This document shows positions 8,341-17,065 of a DNA stretch of 64,000 nt, in pieces; positions within the stretch are counted from its first letter, which is position 1; each line of letters begins with the position of its first letter. A program made the position numbers and the translations under genes. The notes under the pieces were generated by a model that saw nothing but the letters and a program-made list of their open reading frames with translations, ran no database searches and was not told the origin of the DNA. The DNA comes from Candidatus Kaistia colombiensis. GTDB taxonomy: Bacteria > Pseudomonadota > Alphaproteobacteria > Rhizobiales > Kaistiaceae. The DNA lies in assembly GCA_029203105.1 (NCBI GenBank), contig CP119318.1:4882731-4946730 (forward strand), read 5' to 3'.

Positions 8341-8791
8341 CGTCGTTGCTTCAAGTCGCGTCCTCCGCGGAGACGGAGTTCACCGGTTTCGCTTTCCGGC
8401 TGCCGACCTTCTCGGGATCGCTCCCGAACTCCTGGGACCCTCCTTGCGGAAGATCTTGGGCGTCGCTTCGGCCTCTTGTCCGAAGCCCCACCGGTCGGCA
8501 CGCAACCACAGGCACGTGCGATAATTGGGCGAGGAGGTAGGTAGGCCGAACGCGGTTAACATTCAAGCGGATTTTGCCTTCCCGGCCCAAAATTGATGCC
8601 AGCGCCGCCGACGAGGCGCCGACACGGCGGAATCGCTGCATTCCGGTGTCGGTTCATGCGGTTGGCGAGGACCGCGCCGGCCACGGTCCGGGCGCCCCGA
8701 CAAGCTTAACACGCCCCCGCGTGGACGGTGATTCGCGCTTCCGGCGGCACGTGCTTTCGCCTATGCAGGTCCGGCAACAGGAGCAGAGCGC
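8341..8791. other. Intergenic region with no supported gene
   Basis: Several short overlapping open frames occur on both strands but none has a ribosome-binding site plus recognisable protein features. It probably holds the divergent promoters of the polyamine operon and the gamma-glutamyltransferase gene. Confidence 0.5.
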
Positions 8792-10378
8792 GTGAGCGAA
8801 ACGGTCGTCGGCGAAAAGGGCATGGTCGTGGCTCCCCACCGGGCCGCGGCAGAGGCAGGGGCCGAGATCCTGCGGGCGGGCGGCAATGCGATCGAGGCGA
8901 TGATCGCGACCGCCGCCACCATCGCCGTCGTCTATCCGCACATGAACGGCATCGGCGGCGACGGCTTCTGGCTGATCCGCGAGCCGGGCAAGGAGCCGCG
9001 CTATCTCGAAGCCTGCGGCGGCGCCGGCGCCGGCGCCACCATCCGCGCCTATCGCGAGAAATACGACCGCATCCCAACGCGCGGCCCCGACGCGGCGCTG
9101 ACGGTGGCCGGCGCGATGTCCGGCTGGAATACCGCCTACGAATTGTCGCAAAGCCTCGGCGGCCGGCTCGATCGCCCGACCCTGCTAGCCAATGCGGTCG
9201 AGCATGCCAAGCGGGGCATCGCCGTCACCCGCTCGCAGGCCCGGCTGACGGCGCAGCATCTGGCCGATCTCTCGGCCGCGCCCGGCTTCAAGGATGTGTT
9301 CCTGGTCGACGGCAAGCCGCCCGAGCTCGGCGCGACGATCCGGCAGGAACGCCTCGCCGATACCCTCGACCATCTGGCCCGCGCCGGCTTCCTCGATTTC
9401 TATCGCGGCGACGTGGCGAACGAGATCGGCGCTGACCTGGAACGCTTCGGATCGCCGGTGACGCGGGCCGATCTCGCCGCCCATGAGGCCCGGCTGCGGC
9501 CGCCCCTCTCCGTCCGGCTCGAAGGCGGCACCGTCTACAATGCGCCGCCGCCGACCCAGGGCGTCGCCTCGCTGCTGATCCTCGGCATCTTCGAGCGCCT
9601 CGGCGTGAAGCGCGGCGAGAGCTTCGAGCATGTGCACGGACTGATCGAGGCGACCAAGCGCGCCTTCCGGATCCGCGACAAGCACGTCACCGACCCGATC
9701 TTCGCCGGCGACCTCTCCATGCATCTGTCGGCGCGCGTGCTTGAGCGCGAGGCGGCTGCGATCGACATGAAGCGCGCCGCGCCCTGGCCGGATGAAGCCA
9801 AGAAGGGCGACACGGTCTGGCTCGGCGCGATCGACGCGTCAGGCCTTTCCGTCTCCTACATCCAGTCGATCTTCTGGGAATTCGGTTCCGGCGTCGTGCT
9901 GCCGGCGACCGGCATCACCTGGCAGAACCGCGGCGCCAGCTTCTCGCTCGACCCGCACGCGCTGAACCCGCTCGAGCCCGGCCGCAAGCCGTTCCACACG
10001 CTGAACCCAGCCATCGCCCGCTTCGACGATGGCCGCATCCTTTGCTATGGCACGATGGGCGGCGAGGGCCAGCCGCAGACGCAGGGCGCCGTCTTCACCC
10101 GTCACGCGCTCTACGGCATGGATCTCGGCGAGGCGATCGCCGCGCCGCGCTGGCTGCTCGGCCGCACCTGGGGATCGGACCACACCAATCTTCGCGTCGA
10201 GAACCGCTTCGATCCCGACATCGTCCTGGCGCTGGAGCGGGCCGGCCACGAGGTCGCCGTGCTCGACGAGGCCTATTCCGACACGATGGGCCATGCCGGG
10301 GCGCTGCTGCGGCGCAAGGACGGCCGCATCTTCGGCGCCAGCGACCCGCGCTCGGACGGCGCCGCGATCGCCGCCTGA
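8792..10378 (+). CDS. Gamma-glutamyltransferase family protein
   Basis: A 528-residue Ntn-hydrolase of the gamma-glutamyltranspeptidase family, which autocleaves before a catalytic threonine and then hydrolyses or transfers gamma-glutamyl groups. The N-terminal part shows AAAEAGAEILRAGGNAIEA and PHMNGIGGDGFWLI. The predicted nucleophile is Thr341 in KKGDTVWLGAID. GTMGGEGQPQTQ near residue 425-436 corresponds to the family's C-terminal GGxxxPQ motif. No signal peptide is visible, so it may be cytoplasmic, unlike E. coli Ggt. GTG at 8792 is the likely start. It is followed by an amidase and a LysR regulator on the same strand, suggesting catabolism of an amide or gamma-glutamyl compound. Confidence 0.88.
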   Translation: MSETVVGEKGMVVAPHRAAAEAGAEILRAGGNAIEAMIATAATIAVVYPHMNGIGGDGFWLIREPGKEPRYLEACGGAGAGATIRAYREKYDRIPTRGPDAALTVAGAMSGWNTAYELSQSLGGRLDRPTLLANAVEHAKRGIAVTRSQARLTAQHLADLSAAPGFKDVFLVDGKPPELGATIRQERLADTLDHLARAGFLDFYRGDVANEIGADLERFGSPVTRADLAAHEARLRPPLSVRLEGGTVYNAPPPTQGVASLLILGIFERLGVKRGESFEHVHGLIEATKRAFRIRDKHVTDPIFAGDLSMHLSARVLEREAAAIDMKRAAPWPDEAKKGDTVWLGAIDASGLSVSYIQSIFWEFGSGVVLPATGITWQNRGASFSLDPHALNPLEPGRKPFHTLNPAIARFDDGRILCYGTMGGEGQPQTQGAVFTRHALYGMDLGEAIAAPRWLLGRTWGSDHTNLRVENRFDPDIVLALERAGHEVAVLDEAYSDTMGHAGALLRRKDGRIFGASDPRSDGAAIAA

Positions 10379-10493
10379 CGCCGCGCATTGCGTCCTCTTT
10401 GGCAAAGGTCGCAGAATAGCGCTATGAATTTCGATGCAACGCGACGTCGCGCCGGCGTCGTTCGGATATCCCACAAGGAAGTCGATACAAACG

Positions 10494-11678
10494 ATGCTTC
10501 TCGCCAATGATCCGGTCCGTGCGTTCGTCGACTATCCCGCCGTCGAGGTGCCGTCCTCGTCAACCGGGCCGCTTGCCGGCCTCACCATGGCGATCAAGGA
10601 CCTCTACGACGTCGCCGGCTACCCGACCGGCGTCGGGCATCCGCTGAAGCGCGCCGAAAGCGGCAACAAGACGCAAACCGCGCCATCCGTCCAGGCCCTG
10701 CTGGACGCCGGCGCCCGCTTCGTCGGCAAGGTCCATACCGACGAGTTCGCCTATTCGATGAACGGCGAAAACTTTCACTACGGCACGCCGGTCAACGTCC
10801 GCGCCCCCGGCCGCATTCCCGGCGGATCGTCGTCGGGCTCGGCGACCGCCGTCTCCGGTGGCCTGGTCGATTTCGCGCTCGGCAGCGACACCGGCGGTTC
10901 GGTGCGCGCGCCGGCCTCCTATAACGGCCTGCTCGGCATCCGCCCGACGCATGGGCGGATCGACATTTCGCGGGTCGCGCCGCTGGCCGTGACCTTCGAC
11001 ACCGTCGGCTGGTTCGCCCGCGACACCGATACCTTTGCCCGCGTCGGCGCCGTGTTGCTCGGCGAAGATGCGACCGACACGCCGCTGACCCGCTTCCTGG
11101 TCGGCGACGACATCCATGCCCTTTTGCTCGGCGACCTCGAAGAGGCCGCCGTGCGCTCGGCCGCGCCCCGCATCGCCGCCCATCTGGAGCCGGCCGGCGC
11201 CGTCATCGTCGCCCCCGACGGGCTTGCCGCCTGGCGCATGATCTTCCGCACCATGCAGGCCTATGAGGCCTGGGAAGCCAATGGCGAATGGATCGAGAGC
11301 CGCCAGCCGACCTTCGGCCCCGGCGTGCGCGAGCGCTTCGAATGGGCGAGCCACGTCACCCGCGAGGAGTACGACGCCGCCGCTCTCCGGCGTGCCAAGG
11401 TCCGGGAACGCCTCACCGGCCTGCTCGGCGACGACACCGTGCTCGCCATTCCGACGACGCCCGGCATCGCGCCGCGCCTCGGGCTCGGCGGCGACGAACT
11501 CGAATCCTATCGCAACCGGGCGCTTTCCATGCTGTGCACCGCGAGCCTGACCGGACTGCCGCAGATCAGCCTGCCGCTCGCCGAGCATGACGGCTGCCCG
11601 CTCGGCGTCTCGCTGATCGCGCCGGCCGGCCGCGACCGCGCGCTGATCGAGCTTGCTACCAAGATCATGGCCGGCTAG
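10494..11678 (+). CDS. Amidase (amidase signature family)
   Basis: A 394-residue amidase with the Ser-cisSer-Lys triad: Lys in MAIKDLYDVAG (about residue 33), the cis-Ser in IPGGSSSGSATAVSGG (about 110-125) and the nucleophile Ser in LGSDTGGSVRAPASY (about 130-145). It hydrolyses an unidentified amide; it is shorter than GatA (about 480) and close to AMI1/AtzF-like short amidases. ATG at 10494 is preceded by AAGGAA; an in-frame start at 10434 lacks one. It lies 115 bp after the gamma-glutamyltransferase gene and 8 bp before the LysR gene. Confidence 0.88.
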   Translation: MLLANDPVRAFVDYPAVEVPSSSTGPLAGLTMAIKDLYDVAGYPTGVGHPLKRAESGNKTQTAPSVQALLDAGARFVGKVHTDEFAYSMNGENFHYGTPVNVRAPGRIPGGSSSGSATAVSGGLVDFALGSDTGGSVRAPASYNGLLGIRPTHGRIDISRVAPLAVTFDTVGWFARDTDTFARVGAVLLGEDATDTPLTRFLVGDDIHALLLGDLEEAAVRSAAPRIAAHLEPAGAVIVAPDGLAAWRMIFRTMQAYEAWEANGEWIESRQPTFGPGVRERFEWASHVTREEYDAAALRRAKVRERLTGLLGDDTVLAIPTTPGIAPRLGLGGDELESYRNRALSMLCTASLTGLPQISLPLAEHDGCPLGVSLIAPAGRDRALIELATKIMAG

Positions 11679-11686
11679 GCGACGCC

Positions 11687-12595
11687 ATGGATACGCTCAC
11701 CCGGATGAAGACCTTCGTCGAGGTCGTCGAAGCCGGCGGCTTCTCCGCCGCCGCGCGAAAAATGGGCCGCTCGAAGGCGCTGATCTCCAAATATGTGCGC
11801 GAGTTGGAAGACGAGCTTGGCGCCCGTCTCCTGAACCGCACGACGCGCACCCTGTCACTGACCGAGGTCGGCCAGGGCTATGCCCGCGACGCCACCGAGA
11901 TCCTGCAACGGATCGAGGATCTGCAATCCTCCGTCGGCGACGCGCATGCCGCGCCGCGCGGCCGCCTCAAGGTCTCGGCGCCGCGCACCTTCGGCGATGG
12001 CGAGCTCGGCCGCGCCATCATGGAGTTCGTCGTCAGCGAGCCGGAGATCTCGCTCGAGCTGCATCTGGAGGATCGCTTCGTCGATCTGGTCGACGAAGGC
12101 TTCGATGTCGCAATCCGCATCTCGACGCTGACGGATTCGAGCCTGATCGCCCGCCGCCTCGCCTCGTTCCGCATCGCCATCGTCGCGAGCCCGGCAACGC
12201 TGGCCGCACATGGCACGCCGGAAGGTCCGGAAGACCTGATCGGCAAGCCCTGCATCGTCGATTCCAACGTCGGCTATCGCACCAACTGGCCGTTCATGGT
12301 CGAGGGCGAGAAGATCGCGGTGCCGGTCAAGGGCCGGGTCGAAGTCGACAGCCCGAACGCCGCGCGCCTCGCCGCCCTCGCCGGCCTCGGCTTCGCCATC
12401 GTGCCGCATCTGGTGGTGAAGGACGATATCGAAGCGGGCCGGCTGGTCGTCGTGCTGGAATCGTTCGAGCCGGCCAGCGCCGCCATCCACGCCGTCTATC
12501 CGCACCGCCGCCATCTCTCCGGCAAGGTGCGCAGCTTCATCGATTTCCTGGTGAAGTGGTTCGATAAGAACGGCCCGCACGGCGGCAATTGCTAG
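11687..12595 (+). CDS. LysR-family transcriptional regulator
   Basis: A 302-residue LysR regulator. The winged helix-turn-helix spans residues 1-60 (MKTFVEVVEAGGFSAAARKM ... SKALISKYVRELEDELGARL), followed by a substrate-binding domain from about residue 90, including RLKVSAPRTFG and AARLAALAGLGFAIVPH. It belongs to the large CrgA/PecT-like group with an SxPRxFG linker. It lies 8 bp after the amidase and is probably co-transcribed with it. The stop codon TAG lies in the boundary of a dispersed repeat. Confidence 0.92.
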   Translation: MDTLTRMKTFVEVVEAGGFSAAARKMGRSKALISKYVRELEDELGARLLNRTTRTLSLTEVGQGYARDATEILQRIEDLQSSVGDAHAAPRGRLKVSAPRTFGDGELGRAIMEFVVSEPEISLELHLEDRFVDLVDEGFDVAIRISTLTDSSLIARRLASFRIAIVASPATLAAHGTPEGPEDLIGKPCIVDSNVGYRTNWPFMVEGEKIAVPVKGRVEVDSPNAARLAALAGLGFAIVPHLVVKDDIEAGRLVVVLESFEPASAAIHAVYPHRRHLSGKVRSFIDFLVKWFDKNGPHGGNC

Positions 12596-12700
12596 CGCGT
12601 TTTCGAGCGAAGCGGATACCGGTTCGCGTGAAGAAAACGTGATCAAGCCAAAGAGCTAGAGTCGTTCCGTGTTTCCATGAAACACGGAACGACTCTAGAG
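12592..12700 (+). repeat. 'GCGTTTTCGAGCGAAG' dispersed repeat, copy 1, with perfect terminal hairpin
   Basis: Begins CTAGCGCGTTTTCGAGCG, continues CCGGTTCGCGTGAAGAAAA and ends in a perfect hairpin: 20-bp arms CTAGAGTCGTTCCGTGTTTC and its complement with a 3-nt loop (12656-12698). The LysR stop codon TAG overlaps its left edge. Similar copies lie at 33094 and 40787. Such elements are common in Rhizobiales genomes. Confidence 0.8.
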
Positions 12701-12809
12701 CGCGACACGGCGCCACTGCGCACCGTGCCGACTTCCGCGGCGCCCGACACGATCTGGCCGCACTTGTCGGGCCCCCTGCCGAACCGTCCGCCGCAAAGAC
12801 CGTCATTCC

Positions 12810-13454
12810 ATGATCCGCTCCCTGATCGCCTTTGCCTTCATCGCCCTCGCCGCCACCGCCGCGCAGGCTCATCCGCACGTCTTCATCGACGCCAAGGAGG
12901 AGATCGTCTTCGACGCCGAGGGCAAGATGACGGCCGTCCGCCATATCTGGCAGTTTGACGCGGCCTTCACCGCCTTCGCCGTGCAGGGGCTGGACGCGAA
13001 TGGCGACGGCAAGCTGTCGGACGAGGAACTGCAGCCGCTCGCCAAGGTGAACATCGATTCGCTGAAGGACTTCCACTATTTCACCCGGCTCAAGGTCAAC
13101 GGGCGGCGCGCGCCGGTCGAAGCGCCGTCGGAATACTGGCTCGACTTTCACGACAGCCGGCTGACGCTGTTCTACACGCTGCCGCTGAAGACGCCGACGG
13201 CCGTCGGCCCGGATACGGTGCTGGAAGTGTTCGACCCGGAATATTTCGTCGCCTTCAAGTTCGTCCCCGACCAGGCGATCACGCTCACGGGTGCGCCGGC
13301 GAACTGCAAGGCGCACTACACGCCGCCCAAGGAACTGGATGACAAGACGATGTCATTGCTCGCCGCAATTCCAGCCGACCAGCCCAATCTGCCGGACGAT
13401 CTCGCCGACGTGGCCGCCAGCCTTGCCAGCCTGATCGTGGTGAAATGCCCTTGA
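12810..13454 (+). CDS. DUF1007 periplasmic protein with EF-hand-like motif
   Basis: A 214-residue secreted protein with a signal peptide (residues 1-20, cleavage after AAQA) leading straight to HPHVFIDA, a histidine-containing mature N-terminus that may bind metal. An EF-hand-like loop DANGDGKLSDEE is at about residues 62-73. DUF1007 proteins are regularly found with NicO-type nickel/cobalt permeases; here the permease gene overlaps the end by 10 bp. A role in presenting or binding divalent metal in the periplasm is inferred. Confidence 0.85.
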   Translation: MIRSLIAFAFIALAATAAQAHPHVFIDAKEEIVFDAEGKMTAVRHIWQFDAAFTAFAVQGLDANGDGKLSDEELQPLAKVNIDSLKDFHYFTRLKVNGRRAPVEAPSEYWLDFHDSRLTLFYTLPLKTPTAVGPDTVLEVFDPEYFVAFKFVPDQAITLTGAPANCKAHYTPPKELDDKTMSLLAAIPADQPNLPDDLADVAASLASLIVVKCP

Positions 13455-14551
13455 TGCGGCGCCTCTCCGCCCGGCTCGCAGCCGCGTTCGCAGCGCTCGC
13501 GCCCGCCATCGCCCTCGCCGCGCCGAGCCCGTTCGGCATCGCCACGCCCGATGGCGGCGGCGTCGTCGGCTGGGCCGGTCCGCTGGCACCGTTCTTCATC
13601 TGGATCGCGCGCCAGCAATCGATCTTCTACCGCGACCTGACCGACGCGCTCGCCAACCTGACGCAGAGCGGCCATGCCGCGGCGATCCTGATCGCGCTGT
13701 CCTTCGCCTATGGCGTATTCCATGCCGTCGGCCCCGGCCACGGCAAGGCCGTGATCGCCTCCTATCTGCTCGCCACCGGCGACCGCCTGAGGCGCGGCAT
13801 CGTCATCTCCTTTGCCTCGGCCCTGGTGCAGGCGCTGACGGCGATCCTCGTCGTCTCGGTCGGCACGCTGATCCTCAACGTCACCGCCATGACGATGACA
13901 CGGGCGACCGATGCGCTGGAGATCGCCAGCTACGCCCTGATCGCGCTCTGCGGTGTCTGGCTGCTCTGGATGAAATTTTCCGGCCGCGGCGAGCATTCTG
14001 ATGCGGCAGCCCTTGCCGTCGACCACGACCCGGCGACCTGCAATCATCCCCACCACAGGCTCGGCCGAAATCTCGCCTTCGCAACGCAGGGCGCTCCGGC
14101 CGGCCTTGCCAGCGCAGGCTTTGCCGCCACCTCCCTTGCCGGCAACGGTCAGGCGCGGCTTGCGGCTGGCCTGTCCTGCGATTGCGGCCACTCGCATGCG
14201 CCCGACCCGGCCCAGCTCGACCGGCCTTTGACGGTGGCGCGGGCCTGGACGGCGATCCTCGCGGTCGGCGTCCGGCCCTGCTCCGGCGCGATCATCGTGC
14301 TGGTCTTCGCCGTGTCGCAGAAGCTCTACTGGGCCGGCATTCTCTCGGTGCTGGTGATGGCGCTCGGCACCGGACTGACGGTCTCGGCGCTGGCGACGCT
14401 GGCGGTCAAGGCCAAGGACCTGGCGCTGCGCTTCTCCGGCGGCGAGACGCCGACGCAGCTGCGCGTCGTCAACGGCCTGCAGATCGTCGCCGCGAGCGGC
14501 ATTCTCATCTTCGGCCTGCTGATGCTCGGCGGTGCGCTGGCGGCGGTCTGA
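13445..14551 (+). CDS. NicO/RcnA-family nickel/cobalt transporter
   Basis: A 368-residue membrane protein of the NicO superfamily (RcnA/UreH-like exporters). About six to seven helices; the helix motif HAVGPGHGKAVIASYLL (near residue 97-113) matches the metal-binding HxxxGxGHG signature, and a second conserved segment GVRPCSGAIIVLVFAVS lies near 278-294. A cytoplasmic or periplasmic loop (about 180-260) contains scattered His/Cys (DHDPATCNHPHHR and CDCGHSHAPD), suited to metal binding. It begins inside the DUF1007 gene, so translation is probably coupled. RcnA-like function would mean efflux of nickel or cobalt. Confidence 0.88.
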   Translation: MPLMRRLSARLAAAFAALAPAIALAAPSPFGIATPDGGGVVGWAGPLAPFFIWIARQQSIFYRDLTDALANLTQSGHAAAILIALSFAYGVFHAVGPGHGKAVIASYLLATGDRLRRGIVISFASALVQALTAILVVSVGTLILNVTAMTMTRATDALEIASYALIALCGVWLLWMKFSGRGEHSDAAALAVDHDPATCNHPHHRLGRNLAFATQGAPAGLASAGFAATSLAGNGQARLAAGLSCDCGHSHAPDPAQLDRPLTVARAWTAILAVGVRPCSGAIIVLVFAVSQKLYWAGILSVLVMALGTGLTVSALATLAVKAKDLALRFSGGETPTQLRVVNGLQIVAASGILIFGLLMLGGALAAV

Positions 14552-14568
14552 GTCCTCCCACCCTTCCC

Positions 14569-14726
14569 TTCACCTCTCCCTGAGGGAGAGGTCGACGCAC
14601 GCAGTGCAACGGGTGAGGGTTTACGGCCTCGGGAGTCGGACTCTGGCGGAGCGGGGCTCTATCCTGGTGGTTCCCTAAACCCTCACCCGGAGCTTCGCTC
14701 CGACCTCTCCCTCAGGGAGAGGTGAA
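14569..14726 (+). repeat. Double-arm palindromic repeat, copy 3
   Basis: Arms CACCTCTCCCTGAGG and CCCTCAGGGAGAGGTGAAG with the inner stem GGTGAGGGTTTA / TAAACCCTCACCC, separated by a variable spacer (about 14624-14675). It lies at the convergent end of the NicO gene and the peptidase C26 gene. Confidence 0.85.
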
Positions 14727-14746
14727 GCAAGCACAAAGCAAGCCCC

Positions 14747-15532
14747 CTATTCCGCCGCCGCGAGCAGGCCGCGCGACGCCGCCCGGGCCCGCATCGCGTC
14801 GCCGAAGGCGCGGAACAGCCGGCCGGACGGCGCGTCGGTCGTCACCCAGTATTCCGGATGCCACTGCACGCCGACGGCGAAGCCCGGCGCATCGCGGACG
14901 CTGACCGCCTCGATCGTGCCATCGGCCGCCACCGCCTCGACGAGAAGCCCTTCCGCCAGTTCGCCGATCGCCTGCCGATGCAACGAGTTCACCTCGATCT
15001 CGTCGCGCTCGAGAATGCGCGCGAAGCAGCCGTCGGGAACAATATGGACCGGATGGCGGATGGCGAAGCGCTCGTCCGCCACTTCGGAGGCCGGCGAACG
15101 GTGGTCGTGGCGCCCCGGCAGGTCCTGCACTTCGCAGATCAGCGTGCCGCCGAGGGCGACATTGAGCTCCTGCTGGCCGCGGCAGATGGCGAGCAGCGGC
15201 ACGCCCTTGCGCAACGCGGCGCGGATCAGCGGCAGACTGGTCGCGTCGCGGGCCGGATCATAGGGCTCTGTGCGCGGATCCGCCGTCTCGCCATAAAGCG
15301 TCGGGTGGACATTCGAACGGCTGCCGGTGATCAGCACGCCATCGACCCGATCGAGCAGCGCCTCGATGTCGATTGCGTCGCCCAGCGACGGCACAATGAC
15401 CGGAATGCCGCCGGCGCCGGTCACCACCGCCTTCACGTAGGACTCCGGGGCCGCGTGCCACTGGTATCCGGCGTACTCGCGGACATCGGCCGTAACGGCG
15501 ACGAGCGGCATAAGAGTCTTCAAATCCGTCAT
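14747..15532 (-). CDS. Gamma-glutamyl-GABA hydrolase family protein (peptidase C26, PuuD-like)
   Basis: A 261-residue class-I glutamine-amidotransferase-like hydrolase. The catalytic triad is visible: Cys in LLAICRGQQELNVALGG (about residue 115), His in GVQWHPEYW (about 226) and Glu two residues later. GSRSNVHPTLYG (about 70-81) is the usual PuuD oxyanion segment. PuuD cleaves gamma-glutamyl-GABA in putrescine breakdown; other members act on different gamma-glutamyl amides. No puuABC genes are next to it, so the substrate is open. It stands alone. Confidence 0.88.
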   Translation of the reverse strand: MTDLKTLMPLVAVTADVREYAGYQWHAAPESYVKAVVTGAGGIPVIVPSLGDAIDIEALLDRVDGVLITGSRSNVHPTLYGETADPRTEPYDPARDATSLPLIRAALRKGVPLLAICRGQQELNVALGGTLICEVQDLPGRHDHRSPASEVADERFAIRHPVHIVPDGCFARILERDEIEVNSLHRQAIGELAEGLLVEAVAADGTIEAVSVRDAPGFAVGVQWHPEYWVTTDAPSGRLFRAFGDAMRARAASRGLLAAAE

Positions 15533-15737
15533 GATCCAGATCGCTTGCTGTGAGGGCCCGGGCCTGCTTTACACCGGACCATGGCAAAAAGCCGTCTTTT
15601 CGCCAACTCTGCCCGATACGAGCCCAGCCTCCATATAGGCATCGAAGCGGATACCGGCAGCCCCGGATCGCCGAGCAGCGCCAAAAGGCGACGCGCCCGG
15701 CCCTATATCGGCGTCATCATCGAACCAGGAACAGACG

Positions 15738-16865
15738 ATGGGCTCGAAACGCCTCGACCGACGCACGCTCCTCAAGGCCGCCGCGATGACCCCCGCCGTC
15801 GCCGTGGCGGGCAACGGCGCGCCCGCCCTGGCCGCGACGGCTGTGGTGGCGGACCTGCCGGACATCAGCTGGCGGCTGCAATCGGGCTTCCCCGCGGGGC
15901 TCGACGCCATCCATGGCGGCGCCGAGGCGATCGCGCACTCGGTCGCGATCCTGACCGGAGGCCGCTTCCGTATCGAGATCGGCGCGCCGGGCCATTTCGT
16001 GCCGGCCGAGCGGTCGTTCGAAGCCGTCCAAGCCGACACGATCCAGGCGCTGCAGACCTGCTCCTATTATTACATCGACAAGGATCCGGCCTTCGCCTTC
16101 GGCACCGCCCTGCCCTTCGGCCTGAACGCCCGCATGCAGAATGCCTGGATCACCGAGGGCGGCGGCGCGCCGCTGCTCGACAGCTTCTATGCCCAGTACG
16201 ACCTGACCGCCCTGGTAGCAGGCAACACCGGCGCCCAGATGGGCGGCTGGTTCCGCAAGGAGATCCACAGCCTGCCGGAGATCGCCGGCATGAAAATGCG
16301 GATCGCCGGCCTCGGCGGCACCGTGCTGGCCCGGCTCGGCATCCAGCCGCAGGAACTCCCCATCGAAGCGACCTATGCGGCGCTTGAGGAAGGCACGATC
16401 GACGCGGCCGAATGGAGCGGTCCTTATGGCGACGAGACGCTCGGCTTCTACCGGGTCGCTCCGTACTATTACTATCCAGGCTGGTGGGATGGCGGCCCGT
16501 CGATCCACCTGCTGGTCAACCGCCCCGCCTTCGAGGCGCTGCCGGAAAGCTACAAGATGGCGTTGCGGACCAGCGCCGCGCAGGCCGCGCGCCAAATGAT
16601 GGCCCGCTACGACGTGCGCAACAACGTCGCCATCCGAAGCCTGATCGACAAGGGGGTGCAACTGCGCCCGTTCCCCACCGATCTGCTGGAGGCCGCCTAC
16701 AAGGCGTCGTTCGAGCTCTATGAGGAGCTCGCCGCCGCGCATCCGCGCTTCAAGACCCTCTACGAACCCTGGAAGACGTTCCGCGACCAGATCTACCAGT
16801 CGTTCCGGGTCGCGGAATTTTCGTTCGAAAGCTTTGGCTTCGCCCAGCAGGCCAAGGGTCTGTAG
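15738..16865 (+). CDS. TRAP transporter substrate-binding protein (DctP family), orphan
   Basis: A 375-residue periplasmic binding protein of a TRAP (DctP/TakP-like) uptake system. It has a Tat signal: LDRRTLLKAAAMTPAVAVAG (twin Arg at residues 7-8) and a cleavage region near ALAATA. Family landmarks: TGGRFRIEIGAPGHFVPAE, GMKMRIAGLGGTVLARLG (the conserved Arg used for carboxylate binding lies in GMKMRI) and EEGTIDAAEWSGPYGDETLGFYRVAPYYYYPGWW. The WSGPYxD and YYYYPGW segments resemble those of alpha-keto-acid-binding TakP. No DctQ/DctM membrane subunits are nearby. Confidence 0.9.
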   Translation: MGSKRLDRRTLLKAAAMTPAVAVAGNGAPALAATAVVADLPDISWRLQSGFPAGLDAIHGGAEAIAHSVAILTGGRFRIEIGAPGHFVPAERSFEAVQADTIQALQTCSYYYIDKDPAFAFGTALPFGLNARMQNAWITEGGGAPLLDSFYAQYDLTALVAGNTGAQMGGWFRKEIHSLPEIAGMKMRIAGLGGTVLARLGIQPQELPIEATYAALEEGTIDAAEWSGPYGDETLGFYRVAPYYYYPGWWDGGPSIHLLVNRPAFEALPESYKMALRTSAAQAARQMMARYDVRNNVAIRSLIDKGVQLRPFPTDLLEAAYKASFELYEELAAAHPRFKTLYEPWKTFRDQIYQSFRVAEFSFESFGFAQQAKGL

Positions 16866-16888
16866 GTTTCAAGCAAGCCCCTCACCCA

Positions 16889-16920
16889 ACCCTCTCCCGC
16901 AAGCGGGCGAGGGCTTTTTG
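16889..16920 (+). terminator. Stem-loop with T-tract after the TRAP gene
   Basis: CCCTCTCCCGC-aa-GCGGGCGAGGG followed by CTTTTTGGG, about 25 bp after the stop codon. It belongs to the short GC-rich stem family but here has a T-tract on the plus strand. Confidence 0.6.
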
Positions 16921-17010
16921 GGCCGCTTTACCGAACCGACCGAGATCGTCTCGACCGGCTCAGCCGGCCCCCCTTCATCGATCTGCAAACGACATGACAC
17001 GCGCAGGCGA

Positions 17011-17051
17011 TCCCCCTCTCCCGCGAGGCGAGCGGGAGAGGGTTGGGGTGA
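17011..17051. repeat. Short GC-rich stem repeat
   Basis: CCCCTCTCCCGC...GCGGGAGAGGG followed by TTGGGGTGAG, just beyond the end of the convergent nucleotidase gene. It pairs in sequence with the stem at 16889. Confidence 0.6.
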
Positions 17052-17065
17052 GAGTTTTTGCGCCC

